Origin: Pseudoalteromonas undina
GTDB taxonomy: Bacteria; Pseudomonadota; Gammaproteobacteria; Enterobacterales; Alteromonadaceae
Assembly: GCF_000238275.3 (NCBI RefSeq)
Contig: NZ_AHCF03000003.1
Coordinates: 930,001-994,000, forward strand
DNA: 64,000 bases
Direction of reading: 5' to 3'
The notes beneath the pieces were generated by a model. The model was not told the origin of the DNA and made no database searches. It saw only the letters and a program-made list of their open reading frames with translations. Both the position numbers and the translations under genes were made by a program. Positions 15,488 through 25,700 of the stretch are shown in pieces; the stretch's first letter is position 1, and every line of letters starts with the position of its first letter.

Positions 15488-18106
15488 GTGTTAGCTAAAA
15501 ATTTTAAAAAAAGCTTATTAGCAGTAAATATCGGCTTAGTTGTGGGAGCTGGCTTTACTGGTGCTGCATTTGCAGCCGATGAAGTTAAAGTTCAAGATGA
15601 TGTTGAAGTCATTGAAGTACGCGGTATACGCGCTTCAAATAAAGAAAACTTAAACGGAAAACGTTTTTCTAATGCTGTTGTTGATGTTGTAACAGCGGAA
15701 GATGTTGGTAAGTTTCCTGATGGCGATGTAGGTGAATCTCTTGGTCGTATTTCTGGTGTAAGTGTATCTCGTCAATTTGGACAGGGTCAGCAAGTATCGA
15801 TACGTGGTGCTTCAGCACAACTTACACGCACATTGCTTGATGGTCATACAGTTGCGTCAACAAGTTGGTTTGACCAACAAGCCGTAGACCGCAGTTTTAA
15901 CTACTCATTATTACCTTCAGAATTAGTCGGCGGCTTAGAAGTTTATAAGTCGTCACAGGCTAATCTAGTTGAAGGTGGTATTGGTGGTACCGTTATTGTT
16001 AAAACACGTAAACCTCTAGATTTAGATGCAAACACTGTATTTGCAAGTGTAAAAGCTGATTATGGTACAGTTTCTGAAGAGACAGATCCTGAACTTTCTG
16101 GCTTATACAGCTGGAAAAATAATAATGAAACATTTGGTATCTTAGCGGCGGGTTCATTATCAGAAGTAGATTACCAACGTAACGGTATTGAATCATCAGG
16201 TGGTTGGAGTGGCGGTATGGCACCAACAACATTCCAACAAGCACGTGAACGTACAGCTTATAATGTTGCCATGCAATATCAGCCATCAGATTCGCTTGTA
16301 TTAGGCCTGACTTACACCAGCTTAGAGCTAGATGCAAATAATGCTAACTCGCAAATAATTATCTTCCCAGGCGACGGCTCATGTGAGCAAACTAATGCTT
16401 CAGGTAATTGTGTCTCTCGCACAATTGACGGAAATGGCACTGCTTTTTTCCAAACATGGGCGCGTAAAGCAAGCATGAAGTCTGATACGGTTGATTTTGA
16501 CTGGCAATATGATGCAGAGTCATTCACATTTAAAGGTCGCGTAGGTAAAACCAGTGCTGACAGTGACGTAACAACTGCAAACTATGGTATGTTTACTAAT
16601 AACAATAGTGATCTAAATGGCTCTATGGATATGACTGGTGATGTGACTAAATTTAATTTAGCAAACCAATCTTACGATGCGAGCATTTTACCTGATACCA
16701 TCAGTCCGCAAACATGGGCGCCTGAATATAACCCTGATTCAGATGAAGAAAGCTACTTAAACTTAGACTTCGAAATTCCACTTGATCTGGGCGTGGTTAC
16801 TGCAATTAAAACTGGTTTAAGATACGCCGATCATAAAGTTGTCCAAGATAGCAATGCTGCTATTGTAAACCCAGATTTAGTGCCAAAGCGAAATGCAACA
16901 GCATACTACCCTGGTACAGTGACTGCCGGCGGTGGTTTTGTTATACCTGAACCTGATATGGATCTAATGATTGCTGATTCATTAGCAATGACTGAAGGTT
17001 ATACTGCACGTCCACAAGGCTATGGCACCATTGAAGAAGAAAATTTAGCAATCTATGCGATGGCTGATTTTGACGCAGGTGGCATTCGCGGTAATTTAGG
17101 TGTGCGTTACATCTCAACTGATATTTCTTCAGATTACTATGACTTAAGCGATGAAGGTGTTTACGATTCTACCTTATCTACAGATAAAGCAGATTACAGT
17201 GAATTCTTGCCAAGCTTAAACGTCGTTATGGACTTAGCTGATAACGTAATTTTACGTACCTCGGCAGCACAAGTTATTTCTCGTCCTAATTACGCTGACT
17301 TATTTGCAACGCGTAACCTAGCTGGCTATACGGATAATCGCCCTTTAAACGAAGTTTTAAATACTGGTAACGTTGGTTTAAGCCCGTTTAAAGCATTCCA
17401 AGCTGACATTGGTGTTGAATGGTATTTTGATGACGATGCGATGTTAAGCGTCACTTACTTTACTAAAGAAGTTAGTTCGTTTATCTCTACACAACAACAA
17501 ACCAATCAACAAATTGGTATTGATATCCCAGTTTATACAACTAACCCAGATGCAGGCGAACCACCATGTGGCGCGCAGCAATATGACTGTTGGACTGTGA
17601 GCTCTTCTACCAACGGCACAGGTGGTTCAATTGAAGGTATTGAGTTCCAAATTCAAGATTCGTTTGATAACGGCTTTGGTTATTCATTTAACTACACCTA
17701 TTCAGATGCAGAAGCGCCAGCAGAAAATTACCCAGATCGTGTAGGCGTATTCTCTGACTCATCGAAAAATAGCTATAACGTGGTTGGTTTTTATGAAAAT
17801 GATGATTTCTCTGCGCGTTTAGCATATAACTGGCGCTCAGAGTTTATTATTCGTGAAGCACCTGGTTGGTATGGTAACCGTGAACATCAAGCTTACGGAC
17901 AGCTAGATTTCAGTGCAACGTACTCTGTAACTGACTACTTAGATGTTACTTTCGAGGGTATTAACCTAACAGAGGAAGACAGTATTCAGCTTGGTAATAA
18001 TGATGCATCAACATCATTATCAAACCCTGATCTACTGAATGACTTCCCTGTATGGAGCTTTGAAGGTGAAGCACGTTATAAACTTGGTGTGACAATGCGT
18101 TTCTAA
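15488..18106 (+). CDS. TonB-dependent outer-membrane receptor (carbohydrate-type)
   Basis: The 872-residue protein starts at GTG behind GAGGGG and has a signal peptide ending near AFAAD. A plug domain (about 38-165) contains EVRGIRAS, FPDGDVGESLGRISGVSVSR, SIRGAS and LVEGGIGGTV. A 22-strand type barrel follows, ending in the aromatic MRF. The wording of the plug fits the Xanthomonas/Caulobacter subfamily (TIGR01782-like) that imports sugars and other non-siderophore substrates. The operator just upstream suggests control by an amino-sugar or related regulator. It is followed by a terminator and then a halogenase-family gene on the same strand, a pairing common in these bacteria. Confidence 0.92.
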   Translation: MLAKNFKKSLLAVNIGLVVGAGFTGAAFAADEVKVQDDVEVIEVRGIRASNKENLNGKRFSNAVVDVVTAEDVGKFPDGDVGESLGRISGVSVSRQFGQGQQVSIRGASAQLTRTLLDGHTVASTSWFDQQAVDRSFNYSLLPSELVGGLEVYKSSQANLVEGGIGGTVIVKTRKPLDLDANTVFASVKADYGTVSEETDPELSGLYSWKNNNETFGILAAGSLSEVDYQRNGIESSGGWSGGMAPTTFQQARERTAYNVAMQYQPSDSLVLGLTYTSLELDANNANSQIIIFPGDGSCEQTNASGNCVSRTIDGNGTAFFQTWARKASMKSDTVDFDWQYDAESFTFKGRVGKTSADSDVTTANYGMFTNNNSDLNGSMDMTGDVTKFNLANQSYDASILPDTISPQTWAPEYNPDSDEESYLNLDFEIPLDLGVVTAIKTGLRYADHKVVQDSNAAIVNPDLVPKRNATAYYPGTVTAGGGFVIPEPDMDLMIADSLAMTEGYTARPQGYGTIEEENLAIYAMADFDAGGIRGNLGVRYISTDISSDYYDLSDEGVYDSTLSTDKADYSEFLPSLNVVMDLADNVILRTSAAQVISRPNYADLFATRNLAGYTDNRPLNEVLNTGNVGLSPFKAFQADIGVEWYFDDDAMLSVTYFTKEVSSFISTQQQTNQQIGIDIPVYTTNPDAGEPPCGAQQYDCWTVSSSTNGTGGSIEGIEFQIQDSFDNGFGYSFNYTYSDAEAPAENYPDRVGVFSDSSKNSYNVVGFYENDDFSARLAYNWRSEFIIREAPGWYGNREHQAYGQLDFSATYSVTDYLDVTFEGINLTEEDSIQLGNNDASTSLSNPDLLNDFPVWSFEGEARYKLGVTMRF

Positions 18107-18132
18107 TATGCTGAGTTAAAAAAGTAATCTAG

Positions 18133-18156
18133 GCCCAGCATTGCTGGGCTTTTTTA
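18133..18156 (+). terminator. Intrinsic terminator after the TonB receptor
   Basis: GCCCAGCA pairs with TGCTGGGC around one base, followed by seven Ts. It lies only 26 bases before the halogenase-family start, so that gene may be expressed by partial read-through. Confidence 0.8.
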
Positions 18157-18181
18157 TGTGATTAAACATCATTGGTGATTT

Positions 18182-19717
18182 ATGGATATAAAAAAAGTGG
18201 CAATTTTAGGTGGTGGAACAGCTGGTTGGCTAGCTGCAAACCATATTGGCAAAGAGCTACTAAAACGCAAAGGTGTTTCTGTGACTTTAATTGAGTCACC
18301 CGATATACCGCCAATTGGAGTAGGTGAAGGTACAGTACCTGACATTAGAAACACGCTAAAAACTTTTGGTATTCGTGAAGATGAATTTATTCGCCAATGC
18401 GATGCAACGTTTAAGCAGTCGATAAAGTTCGTCAACTGGATGGATAAAAAAAAGCATGGAGAAGGTAATTTTTTTCATCATTTATTTGATGTACCAAGTC
18501 CCTACGATACCAAACACTTAACTCAATATTGGTTAAACGATAAGCAAACAACAAAAAGTCATGCGCAGTTCCTATCTTCTCAGCACGCTATTTGTGAGGC
18601 TGGTTTAGCCCCTAAAAATATCACTAATGCCCAATATGAGGGCGAGTTGGCTTATGCGTATCATTTTAATGCAGGGAAATTTGCGCAACTGCTAGCGTGT
18701 AATGCAAAAGATAAGTTTTCGGTGTCTCACGTACATACCAATGTAACTCAAGTAAAGCTTGCTAATGATGGCACAATAGCAGCGTTAGTGACTGACAGCG
18801 AAGGTGAACTTGAATTTGACTTTTATATTGATTGTTCGGGGTTTGAATCTTTACTGATAGATAAAGCTTTAAAAGTCCCTTTCGTTGATGTGTCTGATAG
18901 CTTACTGATAAATAGCGCCTTAGTTGTGCAAGTACCTACAAAAGAAGACGATGATATTCCGCCTTATACACTTGCTACCGCTCATCAAGCTGGCTGGATT
19001 TGGGACATTGCGCTTACAAATAGGCGGGGAGTGGGTTTTGTTTATTCGAATAACCACATGACCGACGAACAAGCACATGAAAAACTGGACCGTTATCTAG
19101 GGGCAAGTAAGCAAGACCTTAGCTATCGAAAAATCCCCATGAGAGTTGGTTATCGTAAAAAGTTTTGGCATAAAAACTGTGTCGCACTTGGCTTAGCGCA
19201 AGGATTTTTAGAGCCATTAGAGGCAACCTCCATTTTATTAACTGACTTTTCAGCGAAGTTTTTAACCCTACGTTTTCCATCATCAACAAAGCAGCTTGAA
19301 CAGTTAGAAACGCGTTTTAATCACGCTATGGGGTATGCATGGGAGCGTGCTATTGATTTTATTAAATTACATTATTGTATTTCAGATAGAACAGATTCAG
19401 CTTTTTGGGTAGCCAATAAAAATGATGAGACTACCTCTGAGTCATTAAAAGAAAAGCTTAGTTTGTGGGAAGAGTTCATTCCAGTTAGAGATGACTTTTT
19501 CAGCCAGTTTGAAGTATTTTACTTAGAGAACTTTTTATTTGTACTCTATGGAATGAATTACAACACTAAGGCATCGCCTTGTTCAAAAGCAGAGCATGAA
19601 CATTGTCTAGTGCGTTTACAACAACGAGCTGAGATTGATCAATACTTACTTAATAAGCTACCCAATCACAGAGCGCTTTTAGATAAAATTAAACAATATG
19701 GCCTGCAGACAATCTAA
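18182..19717 (+). CDS. Flavin-dependent tryptophan-halogenase family protein
   Basis: The 511-residue protein has the FAD motif GGGTAGW near residues 10-16, the VGEGTVP segment (about 47-53), and a lysine at 78 (ATFKQSIKF) in the place of the catalytic Lys of PrnA. The family motif GWxWxIP reads GWIWDIA, and the Glu-bearing LEPLEATS motif is present. True halogenases make hypohalous acid on flavin and chlorinate or brominate indoles. The TonB-receptor-linked clade to which this belongs has few characterised members and may act on other substrates. It sits directly downstream of the receptor and opposite a DUF6445 gene. Confidence 0.88.
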   Translation: MDIKKVAILGGGTAGWLAANHIGKELLKRKGVSVTLIESPDIPPIGVGEGTVPDIRNTLKTFGIREDEFIRQCDATFKQSIKFVNWMDKKKHGEGNFFHHLFDVPSPYDTKHLTQYWLNDKQTTKSHAQFLSSQHAICEAGLAPKNITNAQYEGELAYAYHFNAGKFAQLLACNAKDKFSVSHVHTNVTQVKLANDGTIAALVTDSEGELEFDFYIDCSGFESLLIDKALKVPFVDVSDSLLINSALVVQVPTKEDDDIPPYTLATAHQAGWIWDIALTNRRGVGFVYSNNHMTDEQAHEKLDRYLGASKQDLSYRKIPMRVGYRKKFWHKNCVALGLAQGFLEPLEATSILLTDFSAKFLTLRFPSSTKQLEQLETRFNHAMGYAWERAIDFIKLHYCISDRTDSAFWVANKNDETTSESLKEKLSLWEEFIPVRDDFFSQFEVFYLENFLFVLYGMNYNTKASPCSKAEHEHCLVRLQQRAEIDQYLLNKLPNHRALLDKIKQYGLQTI

Positions 19718-19754
19718 TATTTTGCGAAAGGCGTAAGCGGTATATTCAAACAGC

Positions 19755-20465
19755 TCATCTCACACTTGCAAAAGAGGCTATCGAAAGACGGCCTTTTTTA
19801 GCATCGGCTAGGCAGCTCTGTTCAGAATAAATATTTGCACTGTGCAATAAGTTGCCTTGGTAAATAACAAGGCGGTTAAATTTAGCATCAACTTTAAAGA
19901 CCTGCTCAAATAAACTGGTGCTGCCAGATAAATAGCCTTGATGTTCATCAGGGGCTTTTTTAACCTCATTAACTATATCTGCGAGCAGTGGCTTATGTTG
20001 TTGTTTAAATTCAATAATGTTTTTAGGTATATACTTATAAATACTTGTTCCACCAAGCTCCTCTGGCGATAAGTAATGTACAAATGCGTAATCTCTTTCA
20101 TCACATGAATCAATATGCGGTACTTTTTGGTCAACAATTAAATTTGCAGGTTTGCATGAAACTAATGAAAGTAAACTTTTATGAAGAATAGACTCTTGAT
20201 AATTTTTATTGTCTATTTTAGGCAGTATTTCATTTTGAAAAAACGCATGTAAAACCCTTAGGTAGGGTTGTGGCATATTGTCGCGAATGCCAGGATAGAA
20301 AGAATTGTCTGAAAACATAGGATTAAAATAGGCTATGTTATGGGCAAAATTCATTACACTATTGGTATCTAAAAGAAAATCATCTACAACGAAGGCTGAT
20401 AGTTTAGTGCCTGGGATCATCAACTTTTTAATTATTAAGTTTGGGTTTACAGTTAAATTTTTCAT
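19755..20465 (-). CDS. DUF6445-like protein, probable 2-oxoglutarate/Fe(II) oxygenase fold
   Basis: The 236-residue cytoplasmic protein shows a likely iron triad: H117 and D119 (PHIDSC), H208 (GNLLHSA) and a following R226 (GRLSIASF) that could bind 2-oxoglutarate. This is the order and spacing of prolyl-hydroxylase-like oxygenases. The family is usually encoded near SapC and tryptophan-halogenase genes, as here, where it is convergent with the halogenase gene and divergent from sapC. The second NagR-like site lies 76 bases upstream of its start. The substrate is unknown. Confidence 0.7.
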   Translation of the reverse strand: MKNLTVNPNLIIKKLMIPGTKLSAFVVDDFLLDTNSVMNFAHNIAYFNPMFSDNSFYPGIRDNMPQPYLRVLHAFFQNEILPKIDNKNYQESILHKSLLSLVSCKPANLIVDQKVPHIDSCDERDYAFVHYLSPEELGGTSIYKYIPKNIIEFKQQHKPLLADIVNEVKKAPDEHQGYLSGSTSLFEQVFKVDAKFNRLVIYQGNLLHSANIYSEQSCLADAKKGRLSIASFASVR

Positions 20466-20540
20466 TATTTAATGTCTATTTTTGATGGGCTTATTTAATT
20501 GAGAACTTTTTATTTAGGCACAAAATTAATATACCACCGA

Positions 20541-20554
20541 AGACAGCGTTGTCA
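20541..20554. promoter_or_regulatory. Second NagR-like operator, between DUF6445 and sapC
   Basis: AGACAGCGTTGTCA matches TGACARCGYTGTCA at all positions except the first. It lies in the divergent gap (20466-20761), 76 bases from the DUF6445 start and about 207 from sapC, so the DUF6445 gene is the likelier target. Nothing else is evident in the gap. Confidence 0.5.
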
Positions 20555-20761
20555 AAGAGCGCTTTTTGAGCTAATTGTGTTTACGAATTTCTTCTTCAGT
20601 GGCGTTTATTGGTTATTTGTTGAAATAATAAGCGATAATGTTTTTGTTAATTATTAACGTACAAAATGACACAAAATTTTCACTTCCTTTTTGTCACCAA
20701 AACCATTAGCCTTAGGCCACTAACAGTAATAAATCAAATTAATAAATAACGGAGCAGTAAC

Positions 20762-21466
20762 ATGGCGGAGCAACAAGTACAGCCTTTACACAACGAAAAA
20801 CATGCCAACACTAAAATTAAAAATGGCATCAACATCGAATTTATGAAAACTCAACACTTAGTGCCAGTGGTTGCACATGAGTTTGCGCGTATCGCCAATG
20901 AATTCCCAATGTCTTTTGTTAAAAATAACGAAACAGGTACTTTTCAAGCGGTTGCAATGTTTGGCCTAGAGCCAGGCGAAAATTTATTTATTGATGGCGA
21001 CAAATGGACAGCATCATTTGCGCCTATGGCAACAACGCGTTACCCATTAGGTTTAGTAAAGCACCCAGAGCAAGATCAATTTGGTATCGTAATTGACGAA
21101 GCGAGCTCATTAGTTGGTGAAGAAGAGGGTAATGCATTATTCGAAAACGGTGAAGAAACTGATTACCTTAAGCGTCGTAAAGAAGCGTTAGTATCGTTCA
21201 TTGAGTTTTCTCAAGTAACTGATGCTTTCACTAAATTCCTTGCTGATAAAGAACTACTGGTAGCACAAACGCTAACAGTTGATATTAAAGGTGAGAAAAA
21301 AGACATCAACGGTATTTACCTTATCGATGAGAAGAAACTAAATGAGCTAAGCGATGCAGACTTTCTTGAGCTTCGTAAGCGCGGTTATTTAGCACCAATC
21401 TATTCTTTCTTAACGTCTACACACCAAGTAGCACGTTTAGCACGTTTAAAAGCGCAACAAGCGTAA
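20762..21466 (+). CDS. SapC-family protein
   Basis: The 234-residue soluble protein has the family's N-terminal half (LVPVVAHEFARIANEFPMSF) and middle block (RYPLGLVKHPEQDQFGIVIDE), then the DAFTKFLADKELL and NGIYLIDEKKL segments. This SapC family (PF07277) is not the SapC permease of the Sap peptide transporter; its role is unknown, though members cluster with TonB receptors, halogenases and cupin/hydroxylase genes. It is preceded by GGAG and followed by a terminator, so it is its own transcript. Its place here supports a role in the receptor cluster. Confidence 0.88.
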   Translation: MAEQQVQPLHNEKHANTKIKNGINIEFMKTQHLVPVVAHEFARIANEFPMSFVKNNETGTFQAVAMFGLEPGENLFIDGDKWTASFAPMATTRYPLGLVKHPEQDQFGIVIDEASSLVGEEEGNALFENGEETDYLKRRKEALVSFIEFSQVTDAFTKFLADKELLVAQTLTVDIKGEKKDINGIYLIDEKKLNELSDADFLELRKRGYLAPIYSFLTSTHQVARLARLKAQQA

Positions 21467-21480
21467 CTTTAAACGAAATT

Positions 21481-21507
21481 AAAAAAGCGCCTTAGGGCGC
21501 TTTTTTT
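21481..21507 (+). terminator. Intrinsic terminator of sapC
   Basis: AAAAAAGCGCC pairs with GGCGCTTTTTT around a short TTAG loop. Confidence 0.85.
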
Positions 21508-21590
21508 GTGCCATTAAACTCAGTTCACTTGAAAAACGCTTCATAACCATTCACATTGGTTTTAATCCTGTATTTATAAAAGAACACACA

Positions 21591-22631
21591 ATGAAAAAAT
21601 CACTATTATTAGGGCTCATTGCAACAAGTTTAATGGGGTTGAGCACGCAGGCATTGAGTGAAAACACAAATACGCCGTTTGCCATTGCGATTCATGGCGG
21701 TGCAGGCACGATTGAAAAAAGTAAATTTACGGCAGATCAAGAGCAAGCTTATCGCAATAAATTAGCAGAAGCTGTTGAGGCCGGATATAAGGTACTTGAA
21801 CAAGGCGGAGAAAGCCTTGATGCAGTGACTACTGCCATTGAAGTACTTGAACAATCGCCTTATTTTAATGCTGGGCGTGGTGCGGTATATACCTATGAGG
21901 GTAGTCACGAATTAGATGCCTCTATAATGGATGGTCGCAATCGTCAAGCAGGCGCTGTGTCAGGTATTAAACATATCGAAAGTCCAATTAAACTTGCCCG
22001 GTTAGTAATGGAAAAATCAGTGCATGTGATGTTAAGTGGTCAAGGTGCAGAAGAGTTTGCCAAAGAGCAAGGCATTAGCCTAGTAGAGAACAATATATTT
22101 GATACTGAGCATCGTTATGAGGCTTTATTAAAAGCCAAAAAGAAACTCGAGGCGAGCAAAAATACCAGTAAAGATTATCAGGCAGCGCATAAAGCGTTAC
22201 CAGTAAATTATAAAGTGGGCACGGTCGGAGCGGTGGCACTGGATAAACAAGGGAATTTAGCAGCGGGCACGTCAACTGGCGGAATGACCGCAAAACGTTT
22301 TGGTCGTATTGGCGATGCACCGGTTATTGGCGCAGGTACTTTTGCTGAAAATGCCTCATGTGCGGTTTCGGCAACTGGGCACGGCGAATATTTTATTCGT
22401 TATAATGTGGCAAGTGATATTTGTGCGCGAGTAAAGTACCAAGGTAAAACCATAGACCAAGCAGGTAATGAAGTAATAAACGAGGTGCTTAAACCGATAG
22501 GGGGCACCGGCGGTGTTATTATTATTGATACAAAAGGCAATATTAGTCTGCCGTTTAATACTTCAGGCATGTATCGTGCGAGTAAATCGAATACCCAAGC
22601 AACTTATGTAGGTATTTTTAGCGACGAATAA
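21591..22631 (+). CDS. iaaA: Periplasmic isoaspartyl peptidase / L-asparaginase (Ntn hydrolase)
   Basis: The enzyme splits beta-aspartyl peptides and asparagine. The 346-residue precursor has a signal peptide (1-23, cut near ALS-EN), the start of the catalytic fold (AIAIHGGAGT), and the autocleavage site with Thr211 in KVGTVGAV, which becomes the nucleophile of the beta subunit. GGTGGVIIID lies near the end. The signal peptide makes it an exported version, so a nutrient-scavenging role is likely. It stands alone between sapC and hrpA. Confidence 0.92.
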   Translation: MKKSLLLGLIATSLMGLSTQALSENTNTPFAIAIHGGAGTIEKSKFTADQEQAYRNKLAEAVEAGYKVLEQGGESLDAVTTAIEVLEQSPYFNAGRGAVYTYEGSHELDASIMDGRNRQAGAVSGIKHIESPIKLARLVMEKSVHVMLSGQGAEEFAKEQGISLVENNIFDTEHRYEALLKAKKKLEASKNTSKDYQAAHKALPVNYKVGTVGAVALDKQGNLAAGTSTGGMTAKRFGRIGDAPVIGAGTFAENASCAVSATGHGEYFIRYNVASDICARVKYQGKTIDQAGNEVINEVLKPIGGTGGVIIIDTKGNISLPFNTSGMYRASKSNTQATYVGIFSDE

Positions 22632-22753
22632 ACGCAGTTAGTCATTGGCTGGTGGTTTATATAATAATCCGCTGATTGTTATATTCTTTACAGGATTAAC
22701 CCCAGCCATTTAATTTGCTACAATCGGGGCTCTTTGACTAATTTTTATAAGGT

Positions 22754-25700
22754 ATGCAGGTGGTAAACCTAGGTCAGTTATTTGGCGAGCTAAAAACGTG
22801 CTTAAAAAAAGATCAATTCAGTTTTAAAAAACGTCTTCACGGCGTTAAAAAAATCACCGACGAGGCAAAACTTACCAGTGCGCTTGAAAAAATTGCGGCT
22901 GATATTAGTCGTAGTCAAGCACTCAGAGAGCAGCGTTTAGCTGGGCTACCTAAAGTTACTTACCCTGAGCAATTACCGGTCAGTCAAAAAAAAGACACCA
23001 TTAAAGAGGCCATTGCTAATAATCAAGTGGTGATCATTGCTGGTGAAACTGGCTCAGGCAAAACCACACAAATACCTAAAATGTGTTTAGAGCTAGGCCG
23101 AGGCGTTGAGGGCTACATTGGCCATACCCAACCAAGGCGTTTAGCAGCACGCAGCGTTGCCAACCGTATTGCAGAAGAAATGCAATGCGAGCTTGGCCAG
23201 CAGGTCGGTTTTAAAATTCGTTTTAGCGATCAGGTATCTAATAACAGTTATATTAAATTGATGACCGACGGTATTTTATTAGCTGAAATACAACAAGACC
23301 GATTTTTAAATCAATACGACACCATTATTATTGATGAAGCGCATGAACGTAGCTTAAACATTGACTTTATTTTAGGTTATCTTAAAAATTTACTCCCAAA
23401 ACGCCCCGATTTAAAAGTTATTATCACCTCAGCAACTATCGACCCTGAGCGCTTTTCTAAGCATTTTGATGATGCACCTATTATTGAAGTATCAGGAAGA
23501 ACGTTTCCAGTTGATGTACGCTATAACCCAATTAGTGATATTCAAAAAGAAGATATGGAAGCCGAAGGCGACCAACTTCAGGGGATTTTTGATGCGGTAG
23601 ATGAACTTTGCGCCGAAGGTCCTGGCGATATACTGATTTTTTTAAATGGTGAGCGAGAAATACGCGATACCGCCGATGCACTAAGCAAGCGTAATTTAAA
23701 ACACACAGATGTATTACCTTTGTATTCAAGGCTATCGAACGCTGAGCAAAACCGTATTTTTGCACCGCATTCGCGCCGTCATATTATACTCTCTACCAAC
23801 GTCGCTGAAACATCGCTAACAGTACCTGGTATTCGTTATGTTATTGACCCTGGAACTGCGCGAATTAGTCGTTATAGTTATCGCACAAAAGTGCAACGTT
23901 TACCTATAGAGCCTATTTCGCAAGCCAGTGCTAATCAGCGAATGGGGCGCTGTGGACGTGTTGAAGCGGGTATTTGTATTCGTTTATATTCAGAAGATGA
24001 CTTTTTATCGCGTCCTGAATTTACTGACCCTGAAATATTACGTACTAATTTAGCATCAGTTATTTTGCAAATGTTAGCCCTTGGGCTGGGTGATATGGCG
24101 CAATTTCCTTTTGTGCAAGCTCCAGATAGCCGAAATATTAATGATGGTTTAACATTGCTTGAAGAGTTACAAGCAGTAAAAGCGGCTAAGCGTCATCAAA
24201 AAACCAGCCTAACACAATCTGGGCGAGAGCTAAGTCGTTTGCCGGTTGACCCGCGTTTAGCAAAAATGGTGCTAACTGCACATAAACTGGGTGCATTGCG
24301 TGAGGTGATAGTTATTGTTGCCGCGCTTTCAATTCAAGACCCCCGCGAGCGACCACAAGAAAAACGCCAAGCCGCGAATGAAAAACATGGTCGCTTTGAC
24401 GATCCAGACTCTGACTTTATTGCCTTTTTAAACCTGTGGAATTATTTAGAAGAGCAGCAAAGTGAGCTGACTAACAGCCAGTTTAGAAAGTTATGTCAAA
24501 AAGACTTTTTAGCCTATATGCGTATTCGTGAATGGCAAGATATCGTTTATCAAATCAGCACTGTGTGCAATGAAATGAAAATGAAAGCCACCACTAATGT
24601 CGCAGACAGTGAGCTTATTCACAAAGCACTTTTAAGTGGCATGCTTAGTCACATCGGTTTCAAAGACGAAAAGCAGCTATATAAAGGTGCGCGTAATAGC
24701 CAATTTCATATTTTCCCAGGCTCAGGCTTATTTAAAAAGAGTCCAAAATGGATGATGTCGGCTGAGTTGGTGGAAACCAGTAAACTCTATGCTCGTATTA
24801 ATGCCAAAATTGATGTGAACTGGGTAGAGCCGTTCGCTCAGCATTTAGTAAAACGCAGCTACACAGAACCCCACTGGGAGAAAAAGCCCGGTGCGGTCAT
24901 CGCCTTTGAACAACAAACTCTGTATGGCTTATTAATTGTTAATAAACGCCGCTGTGTGTACAGCAATATTGACCCTAAAGTAAGCCGAGAGTTATTTATT
25001 CGCACAGGGCTGGTTGAACAAGAGCTGGGGCTCAATGAAGGGTTTTTACAATATAACCGCGAATTAATTGAAGATATTCAAGTGCTCGAGAACAAATCTC
25101 GTAGGCGCGATATTTTAGTTGATGAACAAACCTTATTTGAGTTTTACGAGAAAAAAATACCGAACGATATTAATAATCGTGCTGCGTTTATTAAGTGGTA
25201 TAAAACACAAAAACAGCAAGACAAACACTACCTGCACATGACGCGAGAAGAGCTCATGCAGCATGGTGCAAGTAGCATTACCGAATTTGACTATCCAGAT
25301 ACATGGCAACAAGATAACTTAATGTTGCCGCTTACTTATCATTTTGATCCAGGCCAAGCAGTTGATGGTGTTGCCGTGCAGATACCGGTTGCGCTATTAA
25401 ACCAAGTTCAAGAAAGTGGTTTTGATTGGCATATACCGGCATTTCGTCATGAGCTAATTTGTGGGTTAATCAAGTCATTGCCAAAGTCACTTCGCCGTAA
25501 CTTTGTCCCTGCGCCTAATTATGCCGATGCGGTGTTAGCGGCCATAGAGCCTCTACAAGGCTCGTTAATCGACTCACTAAGTAATCGGTTATTGCGCATG
25601 ACTGGCGTGCGAGTCGACCCCGAGGCGTGGGATTTAACAGCCCTTGCTCCTCATTTAAGATTGCAGTTTGAAGTACGTGATGAAAATGACCAACTTCTTG

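Noticed and set aside
15999..16527. Minus-strand open frames inside the TonB receptor gene
   Set aside because: They lie wholly within a well supported receptor frame and show no domain, ribosome site or start context.
20666..20698. TGACAC ... TTGTCA pair as a further NagR site
   Set aside because: The arms are too far apart (about 20 bases) and lack the GCGC-type centre.
20762..21466. SapC as part of a Sap peptide-import system
   Set aside because: The protein is soluble and of the PF07277 type, and no sapABDF genes are present; only the name is shared.
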